A DNA stretch of 5,516 nucleotides, from positions 1 through 5,516 of the forward strand of contig JAKLEJ010000259.1 of the NCBI GenBank assembly GCA_022711695.1. Direction: 5' to 3'. The position numbers were made by a program, and so were the translations under genes. Shown piece by piece: positions 1-5,496 of the stretch. Within the stretch, counting starts at the first letter, position 1, and each line of letters opens with the position of its first letter. Below the pieces are notes generated by a model. The model did not search any database, was not told the origin of the DNA, and was given only the letters and a program-made list of their open reading frames with translations. The DNA comes from Verrucomicrobiota bacterium. Its GTDB lineage: Bacteria > Verrucomicrobiota > Verrucomicrobiia > Limisphaerales > JACRJZ01.

Positions 1-1
1 G

Positions 2-1192
2 GTGTCGGGCGGCATTCACATTAATGTCAAGGGCGAGGCCACGCCCCTGGTCAACACGGTGTTCCTGGGCATCGGAGCGGTGGTCGCCAACCTCCTGGGC
101 ACCACCGGCGCCTCCATGCTGATGATCCGCCCCTGGCTGCGCATGAACAAATACCGGATCACCGCCCTGCATGTGGTCTTCTTCATCTTCATTGTGTCGA
201 ACGTGGGCGGGTGCCTGACGCCGATCGGCGATCCGCCGCTGTTCCTGGGCTATCTCAAGGGCATTCCGTTCCTGTGGGTGGTGGAGCACTGCTGGCCCAT
301 GTGGGCGACCGGCGTGGGTTTGCTGCTGGCGATCTTCTACGTCCTGGACCGGCGGAACTACCTGCGCGCCCCGCAGGAGGTGCGCCGGCAACTGGCCGAA
401 CCCAAAGACGAATGGCGGTTCCAGGGCCTGCCCAACCTGGCCTTTCTCGGGGCCATTCTCGGGGCGGTGTTCCTCGAACACCCGCTCTTCCTGCGCGAAG
501 GGATCATGGTCGCCGCGGCGGCGGGCTCTTACTTCACCACCCCGCGCCAGGCGCACGAGGCCAACCAGTTCAATTTCCATCCCATCCGCGAGGTGGCCAT
601 CCTGTTTGTCGGGATTTTCGCCACGATGATGCCGGCCCTGGACTGGCTGCGCCTGCACGCCGGGGACTACGGCGATCCGACTCCCGGGCTGTTCTACTGG
701 GCGGCCGGAGCGCTCTCCAGCGTGCTGGATAACGCCCCCACCTACCTGAGCTTCCTCAGCGCCACCATCGGGGCGGTGGTCAATCCCGAGGCCGTCCGCC
801 AGGCCCAGCAGATGGTTCAGGCGGGCCTGACCGACCCTGCGGCCCTGGCCGGCCCGCAGGCCGACCTGGTCCGGATGACCCTCGCCGGGGCGCAACGGTA
901 CTTCGCCGCCGCGGTCGCCGACCGCTCCCTCACCCTGGAGCAGGCGCAAATCGCCCTTCTGCTCGGCAATCCCACCTTCAACCATTTCATCATGGCCATC
1001 AGCGTGGGCGCGGTCTTCTTCGGGGCCAACACTTACATCGGCAACGGCCCCAACTTCATGGTCAAGTCCATCGCCGACCACCAGAAGGTCCGCACCCCCG
1101 GCTTTCTGGCCTACATCTTCCGCTACACCCTGCCCTTCATGCTGCCGGTGCTGCTGGTGGTGTGGCTGCTCTTCTTCCGCGTCAGCCATTGA
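2..1192 (+). CDS. Na+/H+ antiporter, NhaD/arsenite-permease type (5' partial)
   Basis: Integral inner-membrane transporter of the ion transporter (IT) superfamily, most likely exchanging Na+ for H+; substrate is inferred from family resemblance. The visible 396 residues include a GTTGAS motif (34-38), the signature SNVGGCLTPIGDPPLFLG (66-83), its second-half counterpart SSVLDNAPTY (239-248), and GANTYIGNGPNF (341-352). Hydrophobic segments lie near 16-33, 55-75, 90-113, 144-165, 198-214, 229-252, 329-350 and 370-393, with a polar helical insertion at about 258-315. The paired D-N/P motifs are the expected ion-binding half-repeats of this fold. The first GTG at position 2 is almost certainly an internal Val codon: relatives read (V/I)SGGI at this point and carry roughly 60-100 further N-terminal residues, so the gene begins left of the window. 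The C-terminus is complete, ending in TGA. A different anion or arsenite specificity cannot be excluded. Confidence 0.85.
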   Translation: MSGGIHINVKGEATPLVNTVFLGIGAVVANLLGTTGASMLMIRPWLRMNKYRITALHVVFFIFIVSNVGGCLTPIGDPPLFLGYLKGIPFLWVVEHCWPMWATGVGLLLAIFYVLDRRNYLRAPQEVRRQLAEPKDEWRFQGLPNLAFLGAILGAVFLEHPLFLREGIMVAAAAGSYFTTPRQAHEANQFNFHPIREVAILFVGIFATMMPALDWLRLHAGDYGDPTPGLFYWAAGALSSVLDNAPTYLSFLSATIGAVVNPEAVRQAQQMVQAGLTDPAALAGPQADLVRMTLAGAQRYFAAAVADRSLTLEQAQIALLLGNPTFNHFIMAISVGAVFFGANTYIGNGPNFMVKSIADHQKVRTPGFLAYIFRYTLPFMLPVLLVVWLLFFRVSH

Positions 1193-1285
1193 GCCGGCGC
1201 CGCCGGGCCCGGGCTTTGGTTGGCGTTCCGGCTCTCTCTCTCCCCTTGCCGGCCGCGCCGGGGAGGATTCCCGCCGCGAAAACTC

Positions 1286-1313
1286 TTGAATGGGCCGGGC
1301 GTTCCACTAATCT
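1286..1313 (+). promoter_or_regulatory. Weak candidate promoter for the 1405 oxidoreductase
   Basis: TTGAAT at 1286-1291 matches four of six -35 bases. Either ACTAAT at 1306-1311 (four of six -10 bases, 14-base spacer) or TAATCT at 1308-1313 (three of six, 16-base spacer) could be the -10. It is the most A/T-rich stretch of the GC-rich gap and would start transcription just before the stem-loop at 1324-1366. Neither spacing nor consensus match is good, and sigma-factor preferences of this organism are unknown, so this is only a location suggestion. Confidence 0.25.
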
Positions 1314-1323
1314 GACCGGACAT

Positions 1324-1366
1324 TTCAACAGCGCGCGACGCGTCCCCGCGGGGGCGGCCTGTTGAA
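1324..1366 (+). promoter_or_regulatory. Leader stem-loop with 8-bp outer arms
   Basis: TTCAACAG at 1324-1331 is the exact reverse complement of CTGTTGAA at 1359-1366. Inside, 1341-1346 can pair with 1351-1356 (CG, one T-G wobble, CCC with GGG) around a CGCG loop; the two stems are separated by an internal loop. It ends 38 bases before the ATG at 1405, so it would sit in the mRNA leader if transcription begins near 1318. It has no T-run after it, so it is not a standard terminator. It might be an RNA structure, or the two outer arms might be a split operator for a DNA-binding regulator. Function is inferred only. Confidence 0.4.
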
Positions 1367-1404
1367 GAAACAGACGAAGCAAACACGAAAACCAGAATTG
1401 AGCT

Positions 1405-2595
1405 ATGGCACAGAGACCCTTGAATGTCGGTTTGGTTGGCGGCGGCAAAGGCGCGTTCATCGTGCACCCGCACCAGAAGGCCATTCACTTTGACGGCACC
1501 CGGCGGGTGGTGGCGGGCGCGCTGTTCCCGGATCCGAAGATCGCGCTGGAGGAGGCCGAGAAATGGCCTTACCCGATCAAGGGCTACGGTTCCTACGACG
1601 AGATGATCAAGGCCAACGCCAGCCTGCCCGAGGACCAGAAGCTGGATTACATCCTGATCGTGACCCCCAACTTCGTGCATTACGATCCGGCGATGAAAGC
1701 GATGAAGGCGGGCATCGCGGTGTTCTGCGAGAAGCCGCTCTGCCTGAACCTGAAGGAGGCCAACGACCTGGTGAAGACCTCGCGCAAGCTCAACGTGCCG
1801 TTCGGGGTGGCCCACACCTACCTGGGGCACTGGACCAGCCGGCTGAGCCGTTACATCGTGCGCAGCGGTCTGCTGGGCGAGGTGCGCTGGGTGGACAGCT
1901 ACTACATCCAAGGCTGGCTGGCCACCAGGCTCGAAGCCACCGGCCAGCAGCAGGCCTCCTGGCGCGTCGATCCCAAGCGCGCCGGCGGCTCGGGCTGCGG
2001 CGGCGACATCGGCACCCACGCCCTGATGCAACTGCGCTACGTCACCGGCCTGGATGTGGCGCAGCTCTCCGCGCAGATGGAGACGTTCGTCGAGGGTCGG
2101 ATGCTCGACGATCATTTCACCATTTACTGCAAGCTGAGCAACGGCGGCAAGGCGCTGGTGCGGGCGTCGCAGATCTGCATCGGCCACAAGAACGACCTGG
2201 GCATCGCCATCGCCGGAACCAAGGGCACGCTCCGCTGGCGCCAGGAGGAGCCCGAGAGCATCGTCATCCACCTTCCCAACCAGCCCGACCGCGTCTATTG
2301 GCGCGGCGCCGTCACCCCGGGCGACGGCTTCCTGCCCAAGGACATGCCGGCCGACCTCATGGCCGAGCCCACCATTCCCTCCGGACACCCGGAAGCCTTC
2401 CACGACGCCTTTGCGCGGCTGCACCGCTGCTTCGAGGCGGATGTGCGCAAATGGAAGGCCGGCGAGAAGTTCGCCTCCGACGGCTCGAAGTACGCCAGCG
2501 TCGAGGACGGCTGGATGGGCATCGCCTTCATCGAGACCTGCGTCAAGAGCAGCAAAAAGAAGGGCGCCTGGACCGCCATGCCCAGGAAGATCTGA
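1405..2595 (+). CDS. Gfo/Idh/MocA family oxidoreductase (sugar dehydrogenase-like)
   Basis: Cytoplasmic NAD(P)-dependent dehydrogenase of 396 residues, expected to oxidise or reduce a hydroxyl/keto group of a sugar, polyol or related compound; the true substrate is unknown. The N-terminal Rossmann domain (about 1-125) starts with VGLVGGGKGAF (8-18), followed by TPNFVH (87-92) and EKP (109-111), where K110 is the family's usual catalytic lysine. The C-terminal substrate domain has QGWL (169-172), SWRVDP (185-190), and GGDIGTH (199-205), placing D201 and H205 as the catalytic Asp/His pair; GHPEAF (327-332) and VEDG (366-369) are further hallmarks of the subfamily whose loop reads GGGxGAFI. No acidic residue is seen at the end of the second strand (GALFPDP, 38-44), so NAD versus NADP choice is unclear. 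The ATG at 1405 has no Shine-Dalgarno site but lies right before the conserved Rossmann strand. An intrinsic terminator follows 17 bases after the stop, so it appears to be transcribed alone or as the last gene of its unit. Confidence 0.9.
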   Translation: MAQRPLNVGLVGGGKGAFIVHPHQKAIHFDGTRRVVAGALFPDPKIALEEAEKWPYPIKGYGSYDEMIKANASLPEDQKLDYILIVTPNFVHYDPAMKAMKAGIAVFCEKPLCLNLKEANDLVKTSRKLNVPFGVAHTYLGHWTSRLSRYIVRSGLLGEVRWVDSYYIQGWLATRLEATGQQQASWRVDPKRAGGSGCGGDIGTHALMQLRYVTGLDVAQLSAQMETFVEGRMLDDHFTIYCKLSNGGKALVRASQICIGHKNDLGIAIAGTKGTLRWRQEEPESIVIHLPNQPDRVYWRGAVTPGDGFLPKDMPADLMAEPTIPSGHPEAFHDAFARLHRCFEADVRKWKAGEKFASDGSKYASVEDGWMGIAFIETCVKSSKKKGAWTAMPRKI

Positions 2596-2612
2596 AGCTG
2601 TCTGCCAACCCG

Positions 2613-2649
2613 GGCCGGCTCCCGCGCGACGGGAGCCGGCCTTTTTTTT
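2613..2649 (+). terminator. Strong Rho-independent terminator after the oxidoreductase
   Basis: A perfect 12-bp stem pairs 2613-2624 (GGCCGGCTCCCG) with 2630-2641 around a 5-base CGCGA loop, immediately followed by eight T (2642-2649). It starts 17 bases after the TGA of the upstream gene. This is a textbook intrinsic terminator in the + direction; the reverse strand lacks a T-run after the stem. Confidence 0.95.
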
Positions 2650-2675
2650 GTTCGACAATCGCATCGCGCGGCCTT

Positions 2676-3143
2676 ATGTATGATGACAGGAGCGAGGCGG
2701 AGAGACAATTGTTGCCGCTCGTCGTCATGCTGCTGACCGGCGCGGCGGTGTGGCTGGTCGTCCAATGGATCCGCACCGCTGCCTCCAAGCCGGAACCCTG
2801 GGACGCCCACTGGGAAAAGACGCTGGAAGAAGGGGACGCTCCGCCCGTTTGCGAACATTGTTCGGCGCCCTATGCCGAAACGGACTGGTTCTGCCCGGGC
2901 TGCGGGGCTTCGGTGGGGGCCTATAACAACTACAGCCCCTACCTCTACCTCTTCTCGCTGGGCGAGGGACTGCGCCGGGGCACCTCGGGGGCCGTCCCGG
3001 TCAACTGGCTGAGCGTGGGAGGCTACATGCTGCTGTCGCTCGCGTTCTTTTTCATCCTGGCCCCCATTTATTGGGTGATGCTGTGGCTGAACCTCTCCCA
3101 GCATGGCCGCCAGGCTTCCCCGGGGCCGGCCGCTTCCTCGTAA
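2676..3143 (+). CDS. Small membrane protein with central zinc ribbon, function unknown
   Basis: 155-residue protein I cannot name. It has a short charged N-terminus (1-11), a first hydrophobic segment (about 12-32), a linker, a four-cysteine zinc ribbon (C59-x2-C62 and C73-x2-C76, the second read as FCPGCG), an aromatic stretch YNNYSPYLYLF (83-93), and a second hydrophobic segment (about 111-138) before a polar tail. So it is a two-pass inner-membrane protein with a metal-binding loop; the cysteine ribbon would more readily bind zinc on the cytoplasmic side. The ATG at 2676 is chosen because it is the first in-frame start before the hydrophobic core, though it has no Shine-Dalgarno site. A TTG at 2709 with GGAGAG at 2699-2704 is an alternative that would remove residues 1-11. 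The gene starts only 26 bases after the upstream terminator. Similar zinc-ribbon proteins of unknown role are common in Verrucomicrobiota as far as I recall. Confidence 0.75.
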   Translation: MYDDRSEAERQLLPLVVMLLTGAAVWLVVQWIRTAASKPEPWDAHWEKTLEEGDAPPVCEHCSAPYAETDWFCPGCGASVGAYNNYSPYLYLFSLGEGLRRGTSGAVPVNWLSVGGYMLLSLAFFFILAPIYWVMLWLNLSQHGRQASPGPAASS

Positions 3144-3150
3144 ATCGGCA

Positions 3151-3180
3151 TTGCCAGGGCCGGCGGGGCGGAAGGATACT
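3151..3180 (+). promoter_or_regulatory. Candidate promoter or RBS of the ABM gene
   Basis: TTGCCA at 3151-3156 matches five of six -35 bases and GATACT at 3175-3180 four of six -10 bases, with an 18-base spacer. Transcription would then begin near 3187, almost at the ATG at 3190, giving a nearly leaderless mRNA. The same bases contain GGAAGGAT (3170-3177), a Shine-Dalgarno-like site 12 bases before the ATG, that would be used if the gene is instead co-transcribed with the zinc-ribbon gene 46 bases upstream. The two readings exclude each other for any given transcript. Confidence 0.3.
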
Positions 3181-3189
3181 GTCGCTCCC

Positions 3190-3489
3190 ATGAACACGAC
3201 ACCGCTGACCGTGGTTGCGACGCTGAAGGCCAAAGCCGGCAAGGAAGCCATCCTCAAAGCCGAGCTCCTGGCCCTGATTCCCACCACTCGCAAGGAACCC
3301 GGCTGCCTCAATTACGATCTTCACCAGGCGATGGACAACCCGGCCGCTTTTCTCTTCTTCGAGACTTGGACGAGCAAGCAGCACCTGGACGACCATTTGG
3401 CGCGGCCGCATCTGCAGGCGTTCCTGGCCAAAGCCGGCGATCTCCTGGCGGAACCGCCCCAGATCACGCTCTGGGAGAAGATCGGCTAG
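3190..3489 (+). CDS. ABM (antibiotic biosynthesis monooxygenase) domain protein, YgiN-like putative quinol monooxygenase
   Basis: A 99-residue single-domain protein of the dimeric alpha/beta-barrel ABM family, whose members include YgiN-type quinol monooxygenases and cofactor-free oxygenases; many members have no known substrate. The pattern is typical in order: first strand LTVVATLKAK (6-15), helix to about 34, EPGCLNYDLHQ (36-46), FLFFETW (54-60), then HLDDHLARPHLQAF (65-78) and a last strand ITLWEKI (92-98). Conserved H69, H74 and W60 are visible, and length fits the family. The ATG at 3190 is preferred to an upstream in-frame ATG at 3103 because the latter would add an Arg/Pro-rich stretch overlapping the end of the zinc-ribbon gene. 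It is probably cytoplasmic. The context gives no clue to substrate; a role in detoxifying a quinone or similar compound is only a family-based guess. Confidence 0.85.
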   Translation: MNTTPLTVVATLKAKAGKEAILKAELLALIPTTRKEPGCLNYDLHQAMDNPAAFLFFETWTSKQHLDDHLARPHLQAFLAKAGDLLAEPPQITLWEKIG

Positions 3490-3652
3490 ATCGAGCGCGG
3501 TTGACAGGAGCGCGAACGGTGAGGCTCAACGGCATGCCGGCGGTTCTAAAGCCATCTGGACGCCCCGGCTGCTTCCTTCTTCCCATCCGGCAGCGACAAG
3601 GCGGCCACGGGCCGGAGGAGAGGGAGTCCATGCGCAAAGAAATCGACAGGCC
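3490..3652. other. Spacer before the second oxidoreductase
   Basis: 163 bases without a gene of normal size. It holds a perfect TTGACA at 3501-3506, but positions 16-18 bases beyond have no good -10 match, and a TCTAAA at 3545-3550 is too far away to pair with it. A 10-bp palindrome CGGCATGCCG lies at 3530-3539. No intrinsic terminator for the ABM gene is visible. The last 40 bases carry a purine-rich Shine-Dalgarno tract and a mini-ORF, listed separately. A promoter for the 3653-5496 gene pair probably lies here, but I cannot place it with confidence. Confidence 0.5.
3614..3626 (+). promoter_or_regulatory. Strong Shine-Dalgarno tract ahead of the mini-ORF
   Basis: The purine tract GGAGGAGAGGGAG contains GGAGG (3614-3618), 11 bases before the ATG at 3630. 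It is by far the best ribosome-binding site in the window. It is 26 bases away from the ATG at 3653, too far to serve that start directly, so it points to translation starting at 3630. Confidence 0.55.
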
Positions 3653-3656
3653 ATGA
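3630..3656 (+). CDS. Eight-codon mini-ORF overlapping the next start (possible leader peptide)
   Basis: ATG at 3630 opens a reading frame for MRKEIDRP that stops at TGA 3654-3656, overlapping the oxidoreductase start at 3653 in the classic ATGA arrangement. Its start has a strong Shine-Dalgarno tract, while the oxidoreductase ATG has only an AGG two bases upstream. The layout suggests that ribosomes translate the mini-ORF, stop and restart, coupling translation of the dehydrogenase. The peptide has no run of a single amino acid, so amino-acid attenuation is unlikely. It may also be chance; only the arrangement is seen, the role is inferred. Confidence 0.35.
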   Translation: MRKEIDRP

Positions 3657-4735
3657 CTCGAGTGAACATCGCCATCATCGGCTGCGGCGGCATCACGCTG
3701 CAAAACCACCTCCCCGGCATCGCCCTGTGCCCGGACACAAAGCTAACCGCGCTGTGCGACTCGGACCCGGCCGTTCTCGAACGAGCCCGCCAGCAGACGG
3801 GTGTGGGCGTGATCTCGACCGATTACCGCGAGATTCTCCGCCGGGAGGATGTGCACGCGGTGGTCATCGCCACCCCGAATTTCACCCATGCGCCCATCGC
3901 GCAGGCCGCGGCAGCCGCGGGGAAGCACGTGCTTTGCGAGAAACCGCTGGCCCTGAACGCGGCGGACGCGCGGGCCATGGCCGCGGCGGCGGACCGGGCC
4001 GGGGTGCGGCACATGACCGCGTTCACCTACCGGTTTGTGCCGGCGATGCGCTACCTGCGGCGCCTGGTGGCGCAAGGCGATCTGGGCGAACCCCGCCACT
4101 ACCGGTCCTGCCGCCTGCAGGACTGGGGCACGCGCAACCTCGGCTGGCGGCAGATTCGCCGATTGGCCGGGACCGGCGAGCTGGGGGATATGCTCAGCCA
4201 TCGCATCGATTTCGCGCACGTGCTGGTCGGGCCAATGAAACGGCTCGTGGCCCACCTGCTGAACCTGACTCCGGTGCGCGAGGGCGCGCCCAACGACACC
4301 GAGGACTGGGTGGCGATCGTGGCCGAGTTCGCCTGCGGCGCCAGCGGCGTGCTCGAGAGCAGCAAGCTGGCCAGCGGCCGCAACGAAAGCTGGCGCAGCC
4401 TGGATTACGTGGAACTCAACGGCAGCGCCGCCAGCGCCGTCTTCATCACCGGCCAGTGGAACCAGCTCCAGTTCGGACGGCTGGGCGGCCCCGGGCTGGC
4501 GCCCTTGCCCGTGCCGCGCGAGTTCTGGACCTGGCCGGGCAGCCCCCGCGACCCGCAGGCCGGCGATCCGCTGGTGACCTTTCGCTATGACCAGATGTGG
4601 GAGTTCGTGGACGCCATCCGCAGCGGGCGGCCCTGCGACAACACTTTCCACGACGGCGCGCGGGCGCAAGCCGTGATGGACGCGGCGGTAAAATCCGCCG
4701 AGGGAAGGCGCTGGGTGGAACTGGGAGGGGAGTAA
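3653..4735 (+). CDS. Gfo/Idh/MocA family oxidoreductase, second type
   Basis: Cytoplasmic NAD-dependent dehydrogenase of 360 residues, likely acting on a sugar, inositol-like polyol or sugar acid; substrate unknown. Rossmann domain: IAIIGCGGIT (6-15), then LTALCDSDP (31-39), where D36 at the end of the second strand favours NAD over NADP; TPNFTH (74-79) and CEKPLALN (95-102) with the catalytic K97. Substrate domain: TAFTYRFVPA (122-131), and GELGDMLSHRID (175-186), giving D179 and H183 as the catalytic Asp/His pair. Length is normal. It shares only the family skeleton with the oxidoreductase at 1405: the glycine loop, the 150-190 region and the C-terminus differ clearly, so the two are not a recent duplication. 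The ATG at 3653 overlaps the stop of a mini-ORF; GTG at 3662 (V4), 11 bases after CAGG, is an alternative start that would still keep the whole Rossmann strand. The downstream SDR gene begins 50 bases after the stop. Confidence 0.9.
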   Translation: MTRVNIAIIGCGGITLQNHLPGIALCPDTKLTALCDSDPAVLERARQQTGVGVISTDYREILRREDVHAVVIATPNFTHAPIAQAAAAAGKHVLCEKPLALNAADARAMAAAADRAGVRHMTAFTYRFVPAMRYLRRLVAQGDLGEPRHYRSCRLQDWGTRNLGWRQIRRLAGTGELGDMLSHRIDFAHVLVGPMKRLVAHLLNLTPVREGAPNDTEDWVAIVAEFACGASGVLESSKLASGRNESWRSLDYVELNGSAASAVFITGQWNQLQFGRLGGPGLAPLPVPREFWTWPGSPRDPQAGDPLVTFRYDQMWEFVDAIRSGRPCDNTFHDGARAQAVMDAAVKSAEGRRWVELGGE

Positions 4736-4785
4736 ACCGCGCAGCCCCCCAAAAAAACCTCACAGAACAGAAACTCAACCTAATC
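4736..4785. other. Short A/C-rich spacer and leader of the SDR gene
   Basis: Fifty bases with no terminator and no convincing promoter, which supports co-transcription of the flanking genes. It contains a C6A7 homopolymer junction at 4745-4757 followed by an A/C-rich stretch reaching the ATG at 4786. There is no Shine-Dalgarno sequence; the stretch resembles the A-rich leader in front of 1405. Confidence 0.5.
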
Positions 4786-5496
4786 ATGATCAAGAACGCA
4801 GTGGTGACAGGGGCCGGCAGCGGAGTCGGGCGGGCCATCGCGCTGGCGCTGGGCCGGGAAGGCTGGCGGGTGGCGCTGGTGGGCCGCCGCCGCCAGGCGC
4901 TCGAGGAAACCCGCCGGCTGGCAGCGCCGGCGGACAACCCGTTTCTGATTTGCCCGTGCGACGTGGGCGACGCCAAGGCCGTGGCGGCGATGGCGGCAGC
5001 GGTTCTCGAACGCCTTGGGCCGGTCGAAGCGCTCGTGAACTCCGCCGCAACCAACGCGCCGCGCCGCGCCCTCGAAGTCCTGTCCCTCGAGGATTACCAT
5101 GCGATGATCGACGCCAACCTGAACGGAGCCTACTACTGCGTGCAAGCGTTCCTGCCCCAAATGCGCGCGCGCGGGTCGGGCACCATCGTGAACATCGTCT
5201 CGGACGCCGGCAAGCAGGCCAACCCGAAGGCCGGCCCGGCCTATGTCATGAGCAAATTCGGCCTGGCAGGCCTGACGCAATCGATCAACGCGGAGGAGCG
5301 CAGCCGCGGGGTGAGGGCTTGCGCGATCTTCCCGGGGGACATCGACACCCCGATTCTGGAGAAACGTCCGCAGGTCCCGGACGCGGCCGCGCGCGCGCGG
5401 ATGCTTCAGGCCGAGGACGTGGCCGCCTGCGCGCTGCTGTGCGTAAACCTGCCGCCGCGGGCGATTGTCGAGGAGTTGGTGGTGCGGCCCCGCTAG
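4786..5496 (+). CDS. Short-chain dehydrogenase/reductase (classical SDR)
   Basis: Cytoplasmic NAD(P)-dependent oxidoreductase of 236 residues, interconverting a hydroxyl and a keto group; substrate not identifiable. All classical SDR marks are present: TGAGSGVG (8-15) for the cofactor, CDV (58-60) contacting adenine, NSAA (85-88) in place of the usual NNAG, N111 of the active site, catalytic S139 after IVNIV, YVMSK (153-157) supplying Y153 and K157, and PGDIDTP (183-189). The basic GRRR at 33-36 after the second strand suggests NADP(H). It is a little shorter than the usual ~250 residues but complete, ending VEELVVRPR. The ATG at 4786 sits three codons before the first strand; longer upstream in-frame readings overlap the preceding gene and look non-coding. 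It lies 50 bases after the Gfo/Idh/MocA gene, so the two probably act on the same or successive intermediates, one with NAD and the other with NADP. Confidence 0.9.
   Translation: MIKNAVVTGAGSGVGRAIALALGREGWRVALVGRRRQALEETRRLAAPADNPFLICPCDVGDAKAVAAMAAAVLERLGPVEALVNSAATNAPRRALEVLSLEDYHAMIDANLNGAYYCVQAFLPQMRARGSGTIVNIVSDAGKQANPKAGPAYVMSKFGLAGLTQSINAEERSRGVRACAIFPGDIDTPILEKRPQVPDAAARARMLQAEDVAACALLCVNLPPRAIVEELVVRPR

Larger units (their letters stand above)
1193..1404. other. Intergenic region between antiporter and oxidoreductase
   Basis: This 212-base gap holds no gene. Just after the antiporter stop it is very GC-rich with short palindromes (for example CCGGGCCCGG at 1203-1212) but no run of T, so no convincing intrinsic terminator. 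A short CT run lies at 1232-1241, and a 6-bp hairpin pairs 1240-1245 with 1260-1265. Further on come a weak promoter candidate, an imperfect stem-loop and an A-rich leader, listed separately. Composition switches from GC-rich to A-rich at about 1365, which suggests an untranslated leader for the downstream gene. Confidence 0.6.

Noticed and set aside
1193..1265. Possible terminator after the antiporter
   Set aside because: Several GC palindromes and a 6-bp hairpin (1240-1245 with 1260-1265) exist, but none is followed by a T-run.
1123..2664. Long open frame on the - strand, opposite the 1405 oxidoreductase
   Set aside because: It mirrors a well-supported coding gene, crosses an intergenic region and a terminator, and its translation is rich in Ala/Gly/Val/His with no recognisable domain; long antisense frames are normal in GC-rich DNA.
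1563..2675. Upstream part of the open frame that ends in the zinc-ribbon gene
   Set aside because: It overlaps the oxidoreductase in another frame, is Arg/Pro/Gln-rich without domain features, and passes through the terminator; only the part from 2676 on looks like a protein.
3103..3189. N-terminal extension of the ABM protein from an upstream ATG
   Set aside because: The added 29 residues are Arg/Pro-rich, overlap the preceding gene's end, and the family begins directly with the strand found right after ATG 3190.
2295..3311. Open frame on the - strand across the oxidoreductase end, the zinc-ribbon gene and the ABM start
   Set aside because: It runs antisense to three supported features and through the terminator stem; no motif is visible.
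3727..4590. 287-codon + frame inside the second oxidoreductase, and the 308-codon - frame opposite it
   Set aside because: Both are compositional shadows (Arg/Ala/Gly-rich) of the gene in which the full catalytic and cofactor motifs are seen.
4745..4757. C6A7 tract as a terminator tail for the - strand
   Set aside because: It would read as T7 followed by G6 on the - strand, but no stem precedes it and no - strand gene is present.
4597..4785. N-terminal extension of the SDR from an upstream ATG
   Set aside because: It overlaps the end of the preceding dehydrogenase and reads through the C6A7 spacer; classical SDRs start a few residues before TGxxxGxG, as with ATG 4786.
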